NCBI GenBank assembly: GCA_023846275.1
Contig: CM043875.1
Span: forward strand, 1,237,569 to 1,301,568
Direction: 5' to 3'
Source of the DNA: Vanilla planifolia
Taxonomy: Eukaryota; Streptophyta; Magnoliopsida; Asparagales; Orchidaceae
DNA length: 64,000 bases
In this document: piece by piece, positions 36,101 to 52,760 of the stretch
Layout of the letters: each line of letters begins with the position of its first letter
How positions within the stretch are numbered: the first letter of the stretch is position 1
Notes under the pieces: model-generated
The model's database searches: none
What the model saw: the letters and a program-made list of their open reading frames with translations, nothing else
Told to the model about the DNA's origin: nothing
Program-made: the position numbers and the translations under genes

Positions 36101-38059
36101 TCACTTTTGCATCCCTAACATTACAGACAAAGAGGAAGGGGTCTCTTGAGTCACATGAGAGAGAAGTACTGAAAAAAATCACTAAACTTCACAAAGTGTT
36201 ATGCAAATAGTTGAAAACATTCCATTCATCTTCATTAAAACTAGATAAACCCTTATTATAGGGAGGAGGTGATAAAGGGATGACACACAAAATAAGAGGT
36301 GGTTTGCAAAATATTAACTGATCATTTGGTGTGGTTAGACCAACTATTTGGGGTGGTTTAGTTAGTTCAATCTCCTGGGATGGTTAATTCAAACTGCTCA
36401 TGGTAGTTTTATATTGCATGGGATGGTTGATGCAAACCGCATAAGATATTTGATGCAAACTACTCAACGGCATGATCTAAATTGTCATTAGTTGTGCAGT
36501 CTTTTAGTGACCATATAGTGTGGTTGTAAGATCACATAGTATAGTTTACTTGATCCATAAAAACCTAGAAATTGATCTGAGTGACCCAAATGATCTAAAT
36601 AGATTTGTAATGTTATTAGACAAGTCCTAAGATGACTCGCATTGTAAAAAATATGATTGACACAAATTGTGAAAAAATACTCTCAAAATGTGACATATTT
36701 GCAATATAGCTCCAGTAAATCTGCATTGTGAAAATAAGGGGTGTGTACAACTCATCAAGCTTACCCTCTAATGCTTATGGATTCCTTGTCAATTTAAACA
36801 AAATGGAAGCTCATTGTGATAGGATTTGAAGAAGTGAGGAAAAGTATCTTGGTAGGGGTCATATAAGACCTAGTAAATGAAATCTTTCATTGGCAAATTG
36901 GAAAACAAGCCAAGTCTTCAATGTTTGTGTTTTTGGGGTTAGTTAAATCACATAAGTTATTCGCACTTTTTGGCCCTTCGTCATATACTCCATGTCATGG
37001 ATGGTATAGTTTGTAGTATGATCTTGATGGGAATGTCAAGTAATTATAGAATTTAAACCCATAGTTATGCCCAATGCTCATAAGCCAAATACATTTCATT
37101 GGTCAATCTTTTCTACGTATTCTTTGCTATATTTGTTCCTAGTCTATGTTACTCTTGAGAAATAGATACGGAAAGTTGTGAAGCCACATAATACGCATGG
37201 ATGGCTGTAAGCACTCATCATTTCTTGGATTAACATTAAGAGTAGCAAGATCCTTTAATAGGTGAATGCTAACTTGTTAGGCATCAATAGAGTTTTCTGA
37301 GAGCAATGCTGTTTATATGCTTCCAACAAAGATTTCTAAGAACAATTCGTATATGCTTCCTAAGGATATAATAAAGTTGGAGAGTTAGTTCTATTATGAA
37401 CTGTCTTGCAATGGCTGATGGCCTGTACTTCTCTTATCATTTACCTACCTTGAAGCATTTAAAACTAGTCACATAACCATGATTAGCATTCCTAAGAAAT
37501 TTTATCTTGTGTTTACAATAGATTTTGATTTCTTTCACTCTTTAGATATTTGGAGAACAGTGGATGTGTCGGAATGTGTGTTAACATGTGCAAGCTCCCA
37601 ACTCAAGATTTCTTCACCAATGAATTTGGGCTTCCTCTGACAATGAACCCAAGTATGTTTCCTTTTGATCTTATTATAGGTTGCATGAAAGCAATTAACC
37701 ATGTGTATGAAGCTAAGAGTTGTAAGCCAATAGCTTTTCTTTGAAGCTTGGAATTTATCTTCTAATTGTTGCATGGCTTATCTGGTTTTGTGCATAATCT
37801 CCCATCTTTTTAACAAAATTGCCATTGTTTTTATTTCCATAGATTTTGAAGATATGAGTTGTGACATGGTGTATGGTCAACCGCCACCACCATTTGAGGA
37901 GGACCCTGTGTCAAAGCAACCCTGTTATTCCAACATATGTAGGTTATTAGCAATTGCAACCCATATATTGATGAATTTTTTATGAGTTTTAACTATAGAG
38001 AATCTCCAGGTTCTTTGGGCAATCCCAACTCTCCAGTTTGCCACAAATTACAGAATTGA
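33175..38059 (+). CDS. D27-like: DWARF27-like carotenoid isomerase family protein, plastid, 253 aa
   Basis: Six exons: 33175-33528, 33618-33710, 34480-34541, 37546-37652, 37843-37938, 38010-38059; all introns are GT-AG and the phases match. The family (DUF4033) contains the plastid iron-binding beta-carotene isomerase D27 of strigolactone synthesis and D27-like paralogues. Residues 1 to about 39 are rich in R, S, A and P, like a transit peptide. The core reads EYRDGFFEKAFMGLF, LLSMLPPGAP, FRKLFPPTKWAAEFNAA and FFHWLVGPSEV. The Cys-rich end has C169, C177, C181 and C185 (ENSGCVGMCVNMCK), then NFEDMSCDMVYGQPPPPFEE and PCYSNIC, ending CHKLQN. It looks nearer D27-like than D27 itself, so the substrate is uncertain. 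The in-frame ATG at 33043 is possible, but the one at 33175 gives the more normal transit peptide. Intron 3 is 3 kb and carries repeats. Confidence 0.9.
34141..34250 (+). mobile_element. Possible SINE head in D27-like intron 3
   Basis: A-box-like TTTAGTGGCAATGG near 34151 and B-box-like GGTTTGATCC at 34191-34200, about 30 bp apart. An A-run near 34240 follows. This is the layout of a tRNA-derived SINE, but with mismatches in both boxes and no visible target duplication. Confidence 0.3.
34822..35046 (+). repeat. Direct repeat copy 1 in D27-like intron 3
   Basis: About 225 bp that recur at 36764-36982 at roughly 80 percent identity; shared blocks include AATGGAAGCTCATTGTGATA and CACTTTTTGG. 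The pair may be the LTRs of a small decayed non-autonomous element; the 1.7 kb between shows no coding region. Confidence 0.7.
36764..36982 (+). repeat. Direct repeat copy 2 in D27-like intron 3
   Basis: Partner of the repeat at 34822-35046, in the same orientation. The interval before it has recurrent TGGTTNA/GCAAAC motifs (36300-36480) but no recognisable gene. Confidence 0.7.
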
Positions 38060-39834
38060 AGATTTGTTCACTTTAAAAGGACATATGCTATCATATAGCA
38101 AAATCATATGTGAATTGTTTTTCAGGTTAGCCTTACACCAAAATGTCATCATTCTTTTTCAACATATTACTAAGTTGTTATATTTTGACTTGTTTTGTTT
38201 GGATGTTAACAAAGTGTTTTTATTAAGATAAAGTTGTGAGAGGATTTATAGTTATTCTCATTTCTACTCTTTTGAAGTTTAGAAAACAATTATTTGTATG
38301 ATAATTGCCTAACAAAATATGAACATGCACATTTATATACACACACACACACACATGCACATACAAACACATGTCGGTGTGTATGTGTATAATTAGTTTG
38401 GATTAAGATTTTTTTGAATAGATAATTGTTATTTTTATGTGTTAGCTTTTAGATTAGAAAGCCTAATCACTTACTCTTTCACTACTAAATAACGACATTG
38501 TTATAAATAAGATAGTAGTTTTCATTATTCTAATTATATGAATATATAAGAAAGTAAATAAGAATTTTCATAAGTTCATGTTTTATTTAGCCAAGATATT
38601 AAAGGGTGGTGAGAAGATTGGTTTCATGCTTGAAATTTATGGATTATGTGCTCATGAATTTAAAGTATTTTAAAATAAATCTTCGAGGAAGAATGCAACC
38701 AACTATATCACCTGTCTCATTCCATTTTGTCCTTTTGATATCAATACGGAGGAGAAGACTATATAATGTCATGACTAAATTTATAATATCAAGATATTGT
38801 CTATTGTTGACTAAGATCAATAGTATTGTTCTATTTTTGTAAAGCATCTCAATATTGTAGGATCATAATCTTACATTTATAACTTGAATCTGTCTCCTTT
38901 TTTCATGTCGGGTTATTCATTCTTATCTCCTTCCTAATATCGTCCCAGAAGTCATTGTTTCTTCTATGTACACTCTTTTAGGCAGTTATTTGAGCTTGTG
39001 TTAATCTCATTGTATTATAGATCTATCAATTCTAATTATTTATTCTTAAACCACATCATATCAAGAAAGTTCCACTCTAATATTCTAACATTGTTAGCTG
39101 TGTAGCACACAAACATCCTGAAGCCAATCTTGCAAGCTAAACAAGCATGAATGCTTTAAAAACCTCTTAACAACCAGAACTTCTCTAGAGAACATATGCC
39201 TCTTAATGCTTTCTTAAAACAAGAACAAGAACTTCTCTTATCCTATCATAGGACTCCCTGTTTTCATCTTTCCTTTAAGGGATCTGTGCTTCGAAGCCGG
39301 TTAATTAATTTTTTTTGCAGGTCTTCTGATGGGTTTAACCCTCAAGGTTCTGCTATAAGACATGGGAAAGGCTTAAACAGCTAATTAAGCTGGTAACCAC
39401 TTCAGTTTTAATCCATTAGAGGACCCTTGAAGCTTTTAGTCAAATAGACCGGACAACCGTTGCTTTCATTGGAGCACATCAAGAAAGCTCTGCAGCACAT
39501 CCAACACTCAAAAGGAAAGAATGAAGGGCAGATCATTGTTCGACTTGTATACGACGTTTGACTTGTGTACGAAGAAGCTAAATAATCATATTTATAGCAA
39601 CATATAGATATCAAATATCTTAAAATTTTAAAAAAAATTATTAATTAGATATAATCGTGTTAAAAAGATGATAATTGTTACAAAAATCCTTATCAAACTT
39701 AACCCGCGCGACGGGCACGGGCCCGCTGCCGTGTAGACCATGGCAAGCGAGAGCGGCGGACCGGAATGGAATCTCTGTTAAGGTCTTTAAAGCGAGAAAA
39801 AAAATGTACAATTTGTTAGCTAAGTAGAGGGACG
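38060..39834. other. Spacer between the D27-like gene and the small GC-rich gene
   Basis: AT-rich, with an (AC)n microsatellite at 38338-38356. GC rises from about 39700 towards the next gene. No other feature is supported. Confidence 0.6.
38338..38356. repeat. (AC)n microsatellite
   Basis: About eight AC units followed by imperfect CA-rich sequence, probably in or just beyond the D27-like 3' UTR. Confidence 0.85.
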
Positions 39835-40143
39835 ATGTGGTGCTGTTTTTTAGGGAGATCCGGCGGAGGCCGAGGAGGAGGAGAGGCCGTGCATCCCGCA
39901 TCGAGACCGCGCCGGGTGAAGGTTCGGATGACGGCGAGGGAGTTCGCGGAATTGGTGTCCCGGGCTCGCGACGGGTCGCGCGACGACTACGACGGCGGCG
40001 ATGGGATCGCGCGGCTCGTTATGGAGGGTTGCAGCGAGGGGCGGTGGGTGGCGGTAGACTGCGTCGCAGAAGAGGCCGAGAGCGGTGGGAGGAGAACGGC
40101 GTTGAAGACCACTGCGGCCCTGGGGCCAATCGCCGAGGAGTAA
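39835..40143 (+). CDS. Small uncharacterised protein, 102 aa, single exon
   Basis: A GC-rich open frame starting MWCCFLGRSGGGRGGG and ending LGPIAEE. It is Arg/Gly/Glu-rich, with a central KVRMTAREFAELVSRA segment predicted helical, then GIARLVMEGCSEGR and ALKTTAALG. The pattern of a K/R-V-x-M-T-x-x-E/Q-x-x-x-L helix in a short intronless protein recalls plant small proteins of unknown function that often start near a Cys-rich, possibly acylated N-terminus; I cannot name a family. GC content and codon bias differ sharply from the flanks, which supports a real monocot-style gene. The overlapping frame from 39837 (134 aa) ends in a poly-Phe from the T-run and is a shadow. The T47 run begins 25 bp after the stop. 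Confidence 0.55.
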   Translation: MWCCFLGRSGGGRGGGEAVHPASRPRRVKVRMTAREFAELVSRARDGSRDDYDGGDGIARLVMEGCSEGRWVAVDCVAEEAESGGRRTALKTTAALGPIAEE

Positions 40144-40165
40144 TTGAGCAGGAGAATTCTATGTT

Positions 40166-40167
<2 letters not shown>

Positions 40168-40214
<47 letters not shown>
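40168..40214. repeat. Run of 47 T
   Basis: Uninterrupted T47, 25 bp after the stop codon of the small gene. It could be the poly(A) tail of a minus-strand retroposed sequence, a slippage product, or an assembly artefact. Confidence 0.9.
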
Positions 40215-40215
<1 letters not shown>

Positions 40216-40934
40216 ATGTACGTAGTGAGCAAATTTCCTAAAGAGCACCCTCTCTATTTTCTTTTTATTTTCAAAACACAAAAAGGATGGATTTAGTAAA
40301 TTGTATATTAAAACGAGTGATTTGTAGTAATTAGTTGAGTAAGGTAGTCTATAGAATGGAAGCAAGGGCTAAACTCGATAGAGCAAAAGATCATTAGGAT
40401 GATAAACTTAAATATAGAGCTTAAGAGGTTAGAAAATGTGAGGTTAGTAGCAAATAACATTTTTATGGATGGAATTCCTTTTTAAGTATTTCACAAAAAG
40501 TGAGGACTCCATTTATTAAGAAATTTTTCGATTAATTAGGGGTTTTCAAAAATTAGATTTTTACAATGGTAAATAAATTATTAAAAATATATGATATTTT
40601 TTTTTATAGTTTTGAGAGTTTTTCATAAACAAGCTTTGAGTCAATAATTACATATTTAATGTAGCTAGATGTCATTATACCGTTTCATTTAGAATAGTAT
40701 TATGTCATCCTTAGATTAAAAAGAGTGGAGAGTGATTGTTGGGTGATATTTTAAGAAAAAAATTATTGGACAAAGATTGGCTCTTGAGAGGTTTTTAAGT
40801 AAAGATTTATAGGGATGAATTATCATATATTAGTTATTAAGGAACTGATTTTGATATTTATATGAGATGTCATAATCTTAAGATATGAGAACATGAAGCA
40901 TAGAAAGACTCTTATTAGTATAAATACTATCATA

Positions 40935-41790
40935 GATAATAATGAAGTTGAAAAATCTATTGACACAAAATTGTATAGAAGAATGATTGAATCATTATTG
41001 TATCTTATTGCAAGCAAACCAGATATTATATATGTCTGTGAGGTTTCATACTAGTCCTAAAGAATCAAACTTATAAATAATAAAGTATATCTTTAAATAT
41101 CTTATTAGAATTAAGACTCTAGGCTTATGATATCCTAGATGTAAGTTTGGATTTGATTTATAGCCTACATAGATATAGATTTTGTTGATAATAAGATCAA
41201 TAAAAAGAATACTTCTAGTATGTGTCAAATGAAGTTCATTAATTTCTTGGGCTAGTAGAAAACAAAATTATATAACATTGTCAACAACAGAGGTCGAGTA
41301 TATTGTTACAGGCAGTTTTGTTGCTCAAGCTCTATGGATTAAACAATTTTTTTGTGATATATCAAGTGTAATTTGTTTAACTAAAGATCATATTCAATAC
41401 TCAAGAACAAAACACATAGAATTAAAATATCATTTTATTAGAGAGCATGTATAAAAGAAAATAATTCAGTTGTCATTTGTACCATCCTCTATCTAATTTG
41501 CTGATATTTTTACTAAGTCACTAGTTATCGAAGTCTTTAATAGACTTAGATTAAGCTTAAGTGTGTCATTAGCTCTTTTGAGTGATTACAAAAATAGGAA
41601 GAACTTAGTACTAGAATTTAGGGAAAGAGTAAGCTAGAATTCAAGATGAGTATAAGTTATCAAATAAGATAAGTTAAAATATTAAATATTAAATTATTTG
41701 ATTTGTTTATTAATATTATATTTTCTTCTAGTATTGATTTATTAATCCTCATGAGAGAGATTGTTGTATCATTTGATGTGATTATCACAA
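40935..41790 (+). mobile_element. Decayed Ty1/copia fragment: RNase H end of pol and possible 3' LTR start
   Basis: In shifting plus-strand frames the sequence reads TKLYRRMIESLLYLIASKPD, then degenerate SNPKES..., NKKNTSSMCQ, a ruined STAEAEYIA region, QALWIKQFF and RTKHIELKYHF, ending with a broken QLADIFTK motif near 41490-41520. These are the ordered landmarks of copia RNase H. Stops and frameshifts are frequent. CATGAGAGAGAT followed by TGTTGTATCA at 41762 looks like a polypurine tract and 3' LTR start. The 5' part of the element is not recognisable. Confidence 0.8.
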
Positions 41791-43777
41791 AACTAAGGCT
41801 AAGTATTTATCAATGTTTTGTTGAGCTTAGTATTGTTTCAATTAATCACAAGGTATATTCTAGTGGCCTAGGTTTGTTATAGTAAGAATTATAATATAAA
41901 CAGTGAATATAATTTGATGACTAAACTTGCTTACTTTGGAGCCAAGGACAATGGTATTTATTGAGTGATTAATTCACAAAGAACTATATTTCTAGGTCAT
42001 TATAATTAGCATGTTAAATCTTTAAATTTTTAATAATTATGACACATAAAATTTTCTTCTATGTATATGTGAATTTGTTTCAAGTTTTACTCTTTTAGGT
42101 CATTTGAGCTTTTGAAACTCTTATAAATATTTAAATATTTTTATAAAAATATTATTATAATAAAAATAATATTTTTCCTAAGCATGTAACCCTACCACTA
42201 AGCTCAAAGGGCTCAAGCCAAATGGCTCATAATACCGGGGCATATTAAAACTGAGACTGGTTAAACCCGAGTTTCGATCTAAGTCAATGTTGTTGTTACG
42301 GTTTTTGGGTCAATCGATTTAGGCCACTCCTGAACCAGCTTAGAAGAAACGAGTCAAGGTAGACTCATTAATTTATTTATGTAAATCAAATCAAGTTAGA
42401 CCCGTAAATGTATATTGGTGACCCCGGTCATGACTTCCCGAGAACACCAAGGGATAGCCAACCCCATTAGACTGAATACAACACGTAATGGAAGTATTAT
42501 ATGCACAAAACACTCAATTTATTTTGCAATGTGAGACTATTGAACTGCTTTTCAAACTTGATTTTTTGGTATAATATTTCTCATTATAATTTATATAAGT
42601 GCTTGTTATGGAATAAAGATATGAAAATTTTCTCTAAACTTTTTGTAAGAGATCAATAAAAATTATAAAAACAATAAAAAAAGATCTTCATCATATATAT
42701 TTATTTCTAAATGATATATATATATATATCTAAATAATAAATTTAAATTCATATAAATGCAACTTAATTGTTATAAATTCTTATGTGTGTAACAAATATA
42801 GTTTTTGTTTAACATACAATTATTTTAGAGTTTTTATTTTGAATAAAAATTCTTACTATTGTTACAATCATAGCCCATGTGAAGTTTTCTCTAAAACTTA
42901 TCTAATGTGTCAAGCAAAATTGAGTAGCTAAAACTTTTGTTTCATCTATCTCTTGTTATCGACTCACACATTGTTTTTGGCATACTTTATTTTCCTATGA
43001 ATGGTCTTTAATTCCTTATTGGGTAATTTTTTAATTTTATATTTTCTTGTAATTAAAATTTTACCAAAGTTTTGATACTATTTGTTTGGAAAGTAACACT
43101 TAATATGGTCATAATTTAGAGTTAATATATGCTTAAGAACAAATAATATGAAAGTTTAAGCATATAAGAATGTGTCACGTGTGTTATATATCAAGAATTT
43201 AATATCATATTAAACAGAATATAAAATTAAATCAATGACATTTAATGTAATATTATTTGTAAAAAATTTATGAGTTTATAAAGAGCTTTAAAAAAGTTTT
43301 ATATGAATATAATACAATTTTGATATGTTTTATTATGACTTAAAAATATTTTTGAATTTGAAAATGAGAAGATGTTTAAAAATATATTTTAAATGCAATA
43401 CACAAAGAAGGTTACATAATACTCTTTTTTTTATCATTTTTTTAATTAAAAAATAAATAAAAAATAGAACAAATTGCAAGTAAATATAATTAAAGTGTTT
43501 TTGGAAATTATTTTGTTAGAAATAGAATAAAATTAATTTGTTTAAAAAATAAATTTACAAAATAAATAGATTAGAATTTTTTTTTATTGAAGAAAAATGT
43601 TTTATAATTTTTTCTAAGAGAAATATTTTAAGAAGGTGGGAGGAGATGACCAGGAGACCTTGGGTAGGTAAGGCAGGCTGCTTGTGGGTTGGTGGGAGAC
43701 GTTAAGCTTATAACATCCCTAACGTTTTACATCTGCTCTCCGGAGAAGACGAGAATTAGGTAGTAAAGCTATCGGAA
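41791..43777. other. AT-rich spacer upstream of EPSPS
   Basis: No coding region. A less AT-rich island at about 42180-42490 is unassigned. TA runs lie near 42716-42730. The last 130 bp are richer in GC and form the EPSPS promoter/5' UTR. Confidence 0.55.
43707..43714 (+). promoter_or_regulatory. Weak TATA-like element of EPSPS
   Basis: CTTATAAC about 64 bp before the start codon. Placement is plausible for a short 5' UTR, but the match is weak. Confidence 0.25.
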
Positions 43778-49226
<5,449 letters not shown>

Positions 49227-50836
49227 TCCATTGGGTGAGAATTATAGTTCAGTATATGTTTAGCTTCAGGGATGAAGCAATGCAAACTTGCAGAGATGAC
49301 CTTTTAGTCTGTTCTCGTTTTGTTGTATGATTGTATGATTGTTACATTAATTATTGCTACTAAGGATAATAAGAATATGGAGCTCTAAGTTTGCTTCAAA
49401 GCATCATTGGCATTGAAACCCTTATTTGATGATTTTAGGGGTCTTCTGATTCGGTTTCCATCGAACAGAGAAGAGTGACAAAATCGTTTTAACTGTTTGG
49501 ATCGTCAAATTTTTCAACATGGGAAATGATGAAAATCTTAGTTTTGAGTATCATTAGGGGATATTGATCCATTTGCTCTCGACACTTCTTTAATTGCTTG
49601 TGGGTGCATGAGTGAAAGTTTTGGAGTGTTGGAGGGCCATCAATAACTATGCTCAAGGTATGCTTCATGACATGTGCTATTACAATATTATATGGTACTT
49701 CATCTCTTTTAGGGTTTCTTAATCAAGACTTTAGAACAAATAGTTAGAGTGTTGGAGGGGATGGAGGTGGGTTTGAGGGTTCTCGTATTCTAAACATCTT
49801 TATAATAGGTTTTGAGGCCTACAAATTCTCTTAAGTTAGTCTCTTGACAAGATAAAGCTGATCATTAATCATATACATCTTTTAGAAATTCAAGTTTCAT
49901 GTCTTTAGAGTATTGCATAAGGTTTTAAGTCTTCTTCATGTTAAAAAGGTAAAGCGAAAGAAATCGGTCTTCCTTTGTTCTTATACTATTCACTATTGAA
50001 TATCTAATTCTTGACATTATATTTTCTTTGTTTTTTCACATGTACAATTAAAATTCATTGATAAAGTTAACAAAAAGAAATTACTATTGTAATAAACAAA
50101 TGGATTTAATTATATATAAGTTATTAAGTTATCATCTTTTATCATTATTAATAGCAATTAATAAAAGAGTATAAAATGATCATTGGTAATGAGTGTCTCA
50201 TGATAGCAGATAGTAATAATTGTTATATAATAGATGACAATAGTTCATGATAATATGCATAAAAAAATCATATATAAAGAAATAATTGGTTTATCTTTAC
50301 TTCATCATAGGATCCATCTTTGAGTTTAAAAGAGCTCAAGTTAAGGATAGGAAAATCGAATAGCGAGAGCAAAAAGAAAAAACAAAGAACAAAATAATTT
50401 AATTTTGATCTATTTTTTTTAACATTAATGATAGTATTGTATACTTCGTCTTTTGAAACACTCTTTTTTTTGTGATTCTTTATTGGAATTCTTTGATTTT
50501 ATTTGTAGTTTAAGAAAAAAATCTATTCTTATATTTAAACGTTTTTTTTTTCATTAAATATATTATAATATTCTAATGTTCATTTTATTCCTCTTATTTT
50601 AAAATTCTGATAAAATCGTTATTGTTATTATGCCACTTTTATTTATAAGATGTTGCATCGTGTTACATTACCTTTGGCATTGAAAGTTTAAGTATTGTAA
50701 GTACAAAAAGTGAGAATATTATGTGTTTTTTATTTTTATTTTTTTCAAATTCGAAAATATAAAAATTTAATGACATAAATAAGTTTATAAACATACAACA
50801 AATACATATATAATGGCATAAATAAATCACTGCCGA
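49227..50836. other. Spacer between EPSPS and the PPR gene
   Basis: EPSPS 3' UTR followed by AT-rich sequence. It contains no recognisable gene or transposon. Confidence 0.6.
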
Positions 50837-52468
50837 ATGCTCATTTTCAAGACTACAAGACGAATCAGCTCCACAATAGCTAACAGTCTCGGGTTCGTAT
50901 GCCGTGCAAACACTCCAGATGGTGAAGTATCGTCTTCCACTTCGTCATGGATCCTTGCGATACGATCCTCCACTGTGCACCGCCGCTTCCGCCACGCCCT
51001 CTCCCTCTACGTCCAAATGCTCCGCGACGGCGGCCAACCGGATCCCTTCGCCATTTCCGCCGCCCTGAAGGCCTGTGCCCACCTCCGCTGCATGGGCGCA
51101 GCAGCCGCCATCCATGCCCAGGTGCACAAGCTAGGTCACCGCTCCGATGTCTACGCCAATACAGCGCTAGTGGACGTGTACTCAAAGCTTGATGGCATCG
51201 GGTCCACGCGGAAGGTGTTCGACGAAATGACCAAGCGAAATACTGTGACCTGGAATTCCATGCTTTCCGCCTACTTAAGAGATTTGAACACAACGGCCGC
51301 GCGCAGCGTGTTTGAGCGGATGCCCAAGAGGGACGCGGTGTCGTGGAATTCGATGGTATCTGGATACGCAAAGGCCGGTGATTTGGACCGCGCCGCAGAG
51401 ATTTTCTCGGTCATGCCGGAGAGGACTCCGGCCTCATGGAATGGAATGATCTGCGCGTACGCGGAGGTTGGAGATATGGGAAAGGCAAGGAAACTGTTTG
51501 ATGAAATGCCCCTCAGAAGCAATGTATCTTGGATTGCCATGATCTCCGGTTACTCCAACAGTGGAGATGTTGCCGCAGCCGAAGAGCTATTCAAGGGTCT
51601 GGAAAACAAAGATGTATTCTCCTGGAATGCAATGATCGCTTGCTACGTGCAGAACGGGTTCCCAAAGGAGGGGATTCGATTCTTCATCCGAATGCAGAAG
51701 CCGGATGCCGGAGTCAAGCCCGACGAGATGACTTTCTCCAGCGTCATATCCGCTTGCTCCAGGCTAGGAGACTTGAAATTAGGGTTATTAACTGAGAGTT
51801 ACATGACTTCAATCGGAGTCGAAATGGACGACCATTTGCGTACAGCTCTCATTGATCTGTATTCCAAGTGTGGAGCCATGGAGCAAGCCTTCAAACTCTA
51901 TAATAGCATCAGGAAAAAGGATTTAGTAGCATGCAGTGCCATGATACTCGGATGTGGCTTAAATGGAAGAACTAAAGAAGCTGTTTGCTTGTTCAAGGAA
52001 ATGGTGGACTTGCAGATTGCTCCTAATTCGGCTACCTTCATTGGGCTTCTCACAGCATACAACCATGCCGGTTTGGTGGACGAAGGACGTCGTTGCTTTA
52101 CTTCTATGTGGAGCAGGTATCTTGTTCACCCAACTAGAGATCACTATGCTATCATGGTGGATCTTCTTGGAAGGAAAGGAAGGTTGGAAGAAGCACGTTT
52201 GTTGATTGAGGAGATGCCAATGGAACCCCATGTTGGTGTTTGGGGAGCATTGCTTCTTGCTTGTAGGTTGCATGGTAATGTAGGGCTTGGGGAGCATGCG
52301 GCAAAGAGATGCTTTGAGCTGGAGCCAGATTCAAGTGGTTACTACGTTATTCTGGCAAATATTTATGCAGAAGCTGGAGAGTGGGAGAAGGCGAAGAGGC
52401 TAAGGAGAGCAATGGAGGAGATGGAATTAGCTAAAGTGCCAGGGTGTAGTTGGGTGGAACCAAGGTGA
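50837..52468 (+). CDS. Pentatricopeptide repeat protein, PLS class, E subgroup, 543 aa
   Basis: Intronless, as most plant PPR genes are. PPR proteins bind organelle RNA in a sequence-specific way, and PLS-class members mostly act in C-to-U editing. The first 25 residues (MLIFKTTRRISSTIANSLGF) are basic and Ser/Thr-rich, suited to mitochondrial or plastid import. From about residue 55 to 430 degenerate repeats follow, marked by recurrent motifs: KVFDEMTKRNTVTWNSMLSA, VFERMPKRDAVSWNSMVSGY, IFSVMPERTPASWNGMICAY, KLFDEMPLRSNVSWIAMISG and LFKGLENKDVFSWNAMIACY. The end (about 445-543) is an E domain: HYAIMVDLLGRKGRLEEA, MPMEPHVGVWGALLLACRLH, SGYYVILANIYAEAGEWEKA and VPGCSWVE. It stops there without a DYW deaminase, so editing would need a partner. 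The architecture resembles Arabidopsis At4g22760-type proteins, from memory. It converges on enolase, with 292 bp between the stop codons. Confidence 0.95.
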   Translation: MLIFKTTRRISSTIANSLGFVCRANTPDGEVSSSTSSWILAIRSSTVHRRFRHALSLYVQMLRDGGQPDPFAISAALKACAHLRCMGAAAAIHAQVHKLGHRSDVYANTALVDVYSKLDGIGSTRKVFDEMTKRNTVTWNSMLSAYLRDLNTTAARSVFERMPKRDAVSWNSMVSGYAKAGDLDRAAEIFSVMPERTPASWNGMICAYAEVGDMGKARKLFDEMPLRSNVSWIAMISGYSNSGDVAAAEELFKGLENKDVFSWNAMIACYVQNGFPKEGIRFFIRMQKPDAGVKPDEMTFSSVISACSRLGDLKLGLLTESYMTSIGVEMDDHLRTALIDLYSKCGAMEQAFKLYNSIRKKDLVACSAMILGCGLNGRTKEAVCLFKEMVDLQIAPNSATFIGLLTAYNHAGLVDEGRRCFTSMWSRYLVHPTRDHYAIMVDLLGRKGRLEEARLLIEEMPMEPHVGVWGALLLACRLHGNVGLGEHAAKRCFELEPDSSGYYVILANIYAEAGEWEKAKRLRRAMEEMELAKVPGCSWVEPR

Positions 52469-52760
52469 TCTCCTTTGTTATATAGAAGAAGATCTGTTTT
52501 GTAAGCTTATTTCTTATGTGTATTTATACTTCAATAAGTGAAATTAATTAAAGTACAGCATAAACAAGAACCTCTTGGAAATCAAAATAGTACTCTGCCC
52601 TGCAGAGCAATAACTCAGGAAAAATGAAGCGTGTTTAGTCCTCTTAGTATAAGACACATGCCGAAGCATACTTAAGATGCTATCAGTTATAGCAGAAAGG
52701 TACAAGATTTATTCCAACTAAAATTTGCCACCAGATTTCAACAAAACGAAGGTGAAAACA

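Noticed and set aside
39196..39384. Candidate last exon for the D27-like gene after a strong pyrimidine tract (acceptor at 39320).
   Set aside because: It joins in phase to a possible donor at 37943, but the protein end it gives is not family-like. The 71-bp intron ending at 38009 gives the expected SLGNPNSPVC-type end much closer.
50880..51371. 163-residue minus-strand open frame opposite the PPR gene.
   Set aside because: Antisense shadow of the GC-rich 5' part of the PPR coding sequence; no recognisable domain.
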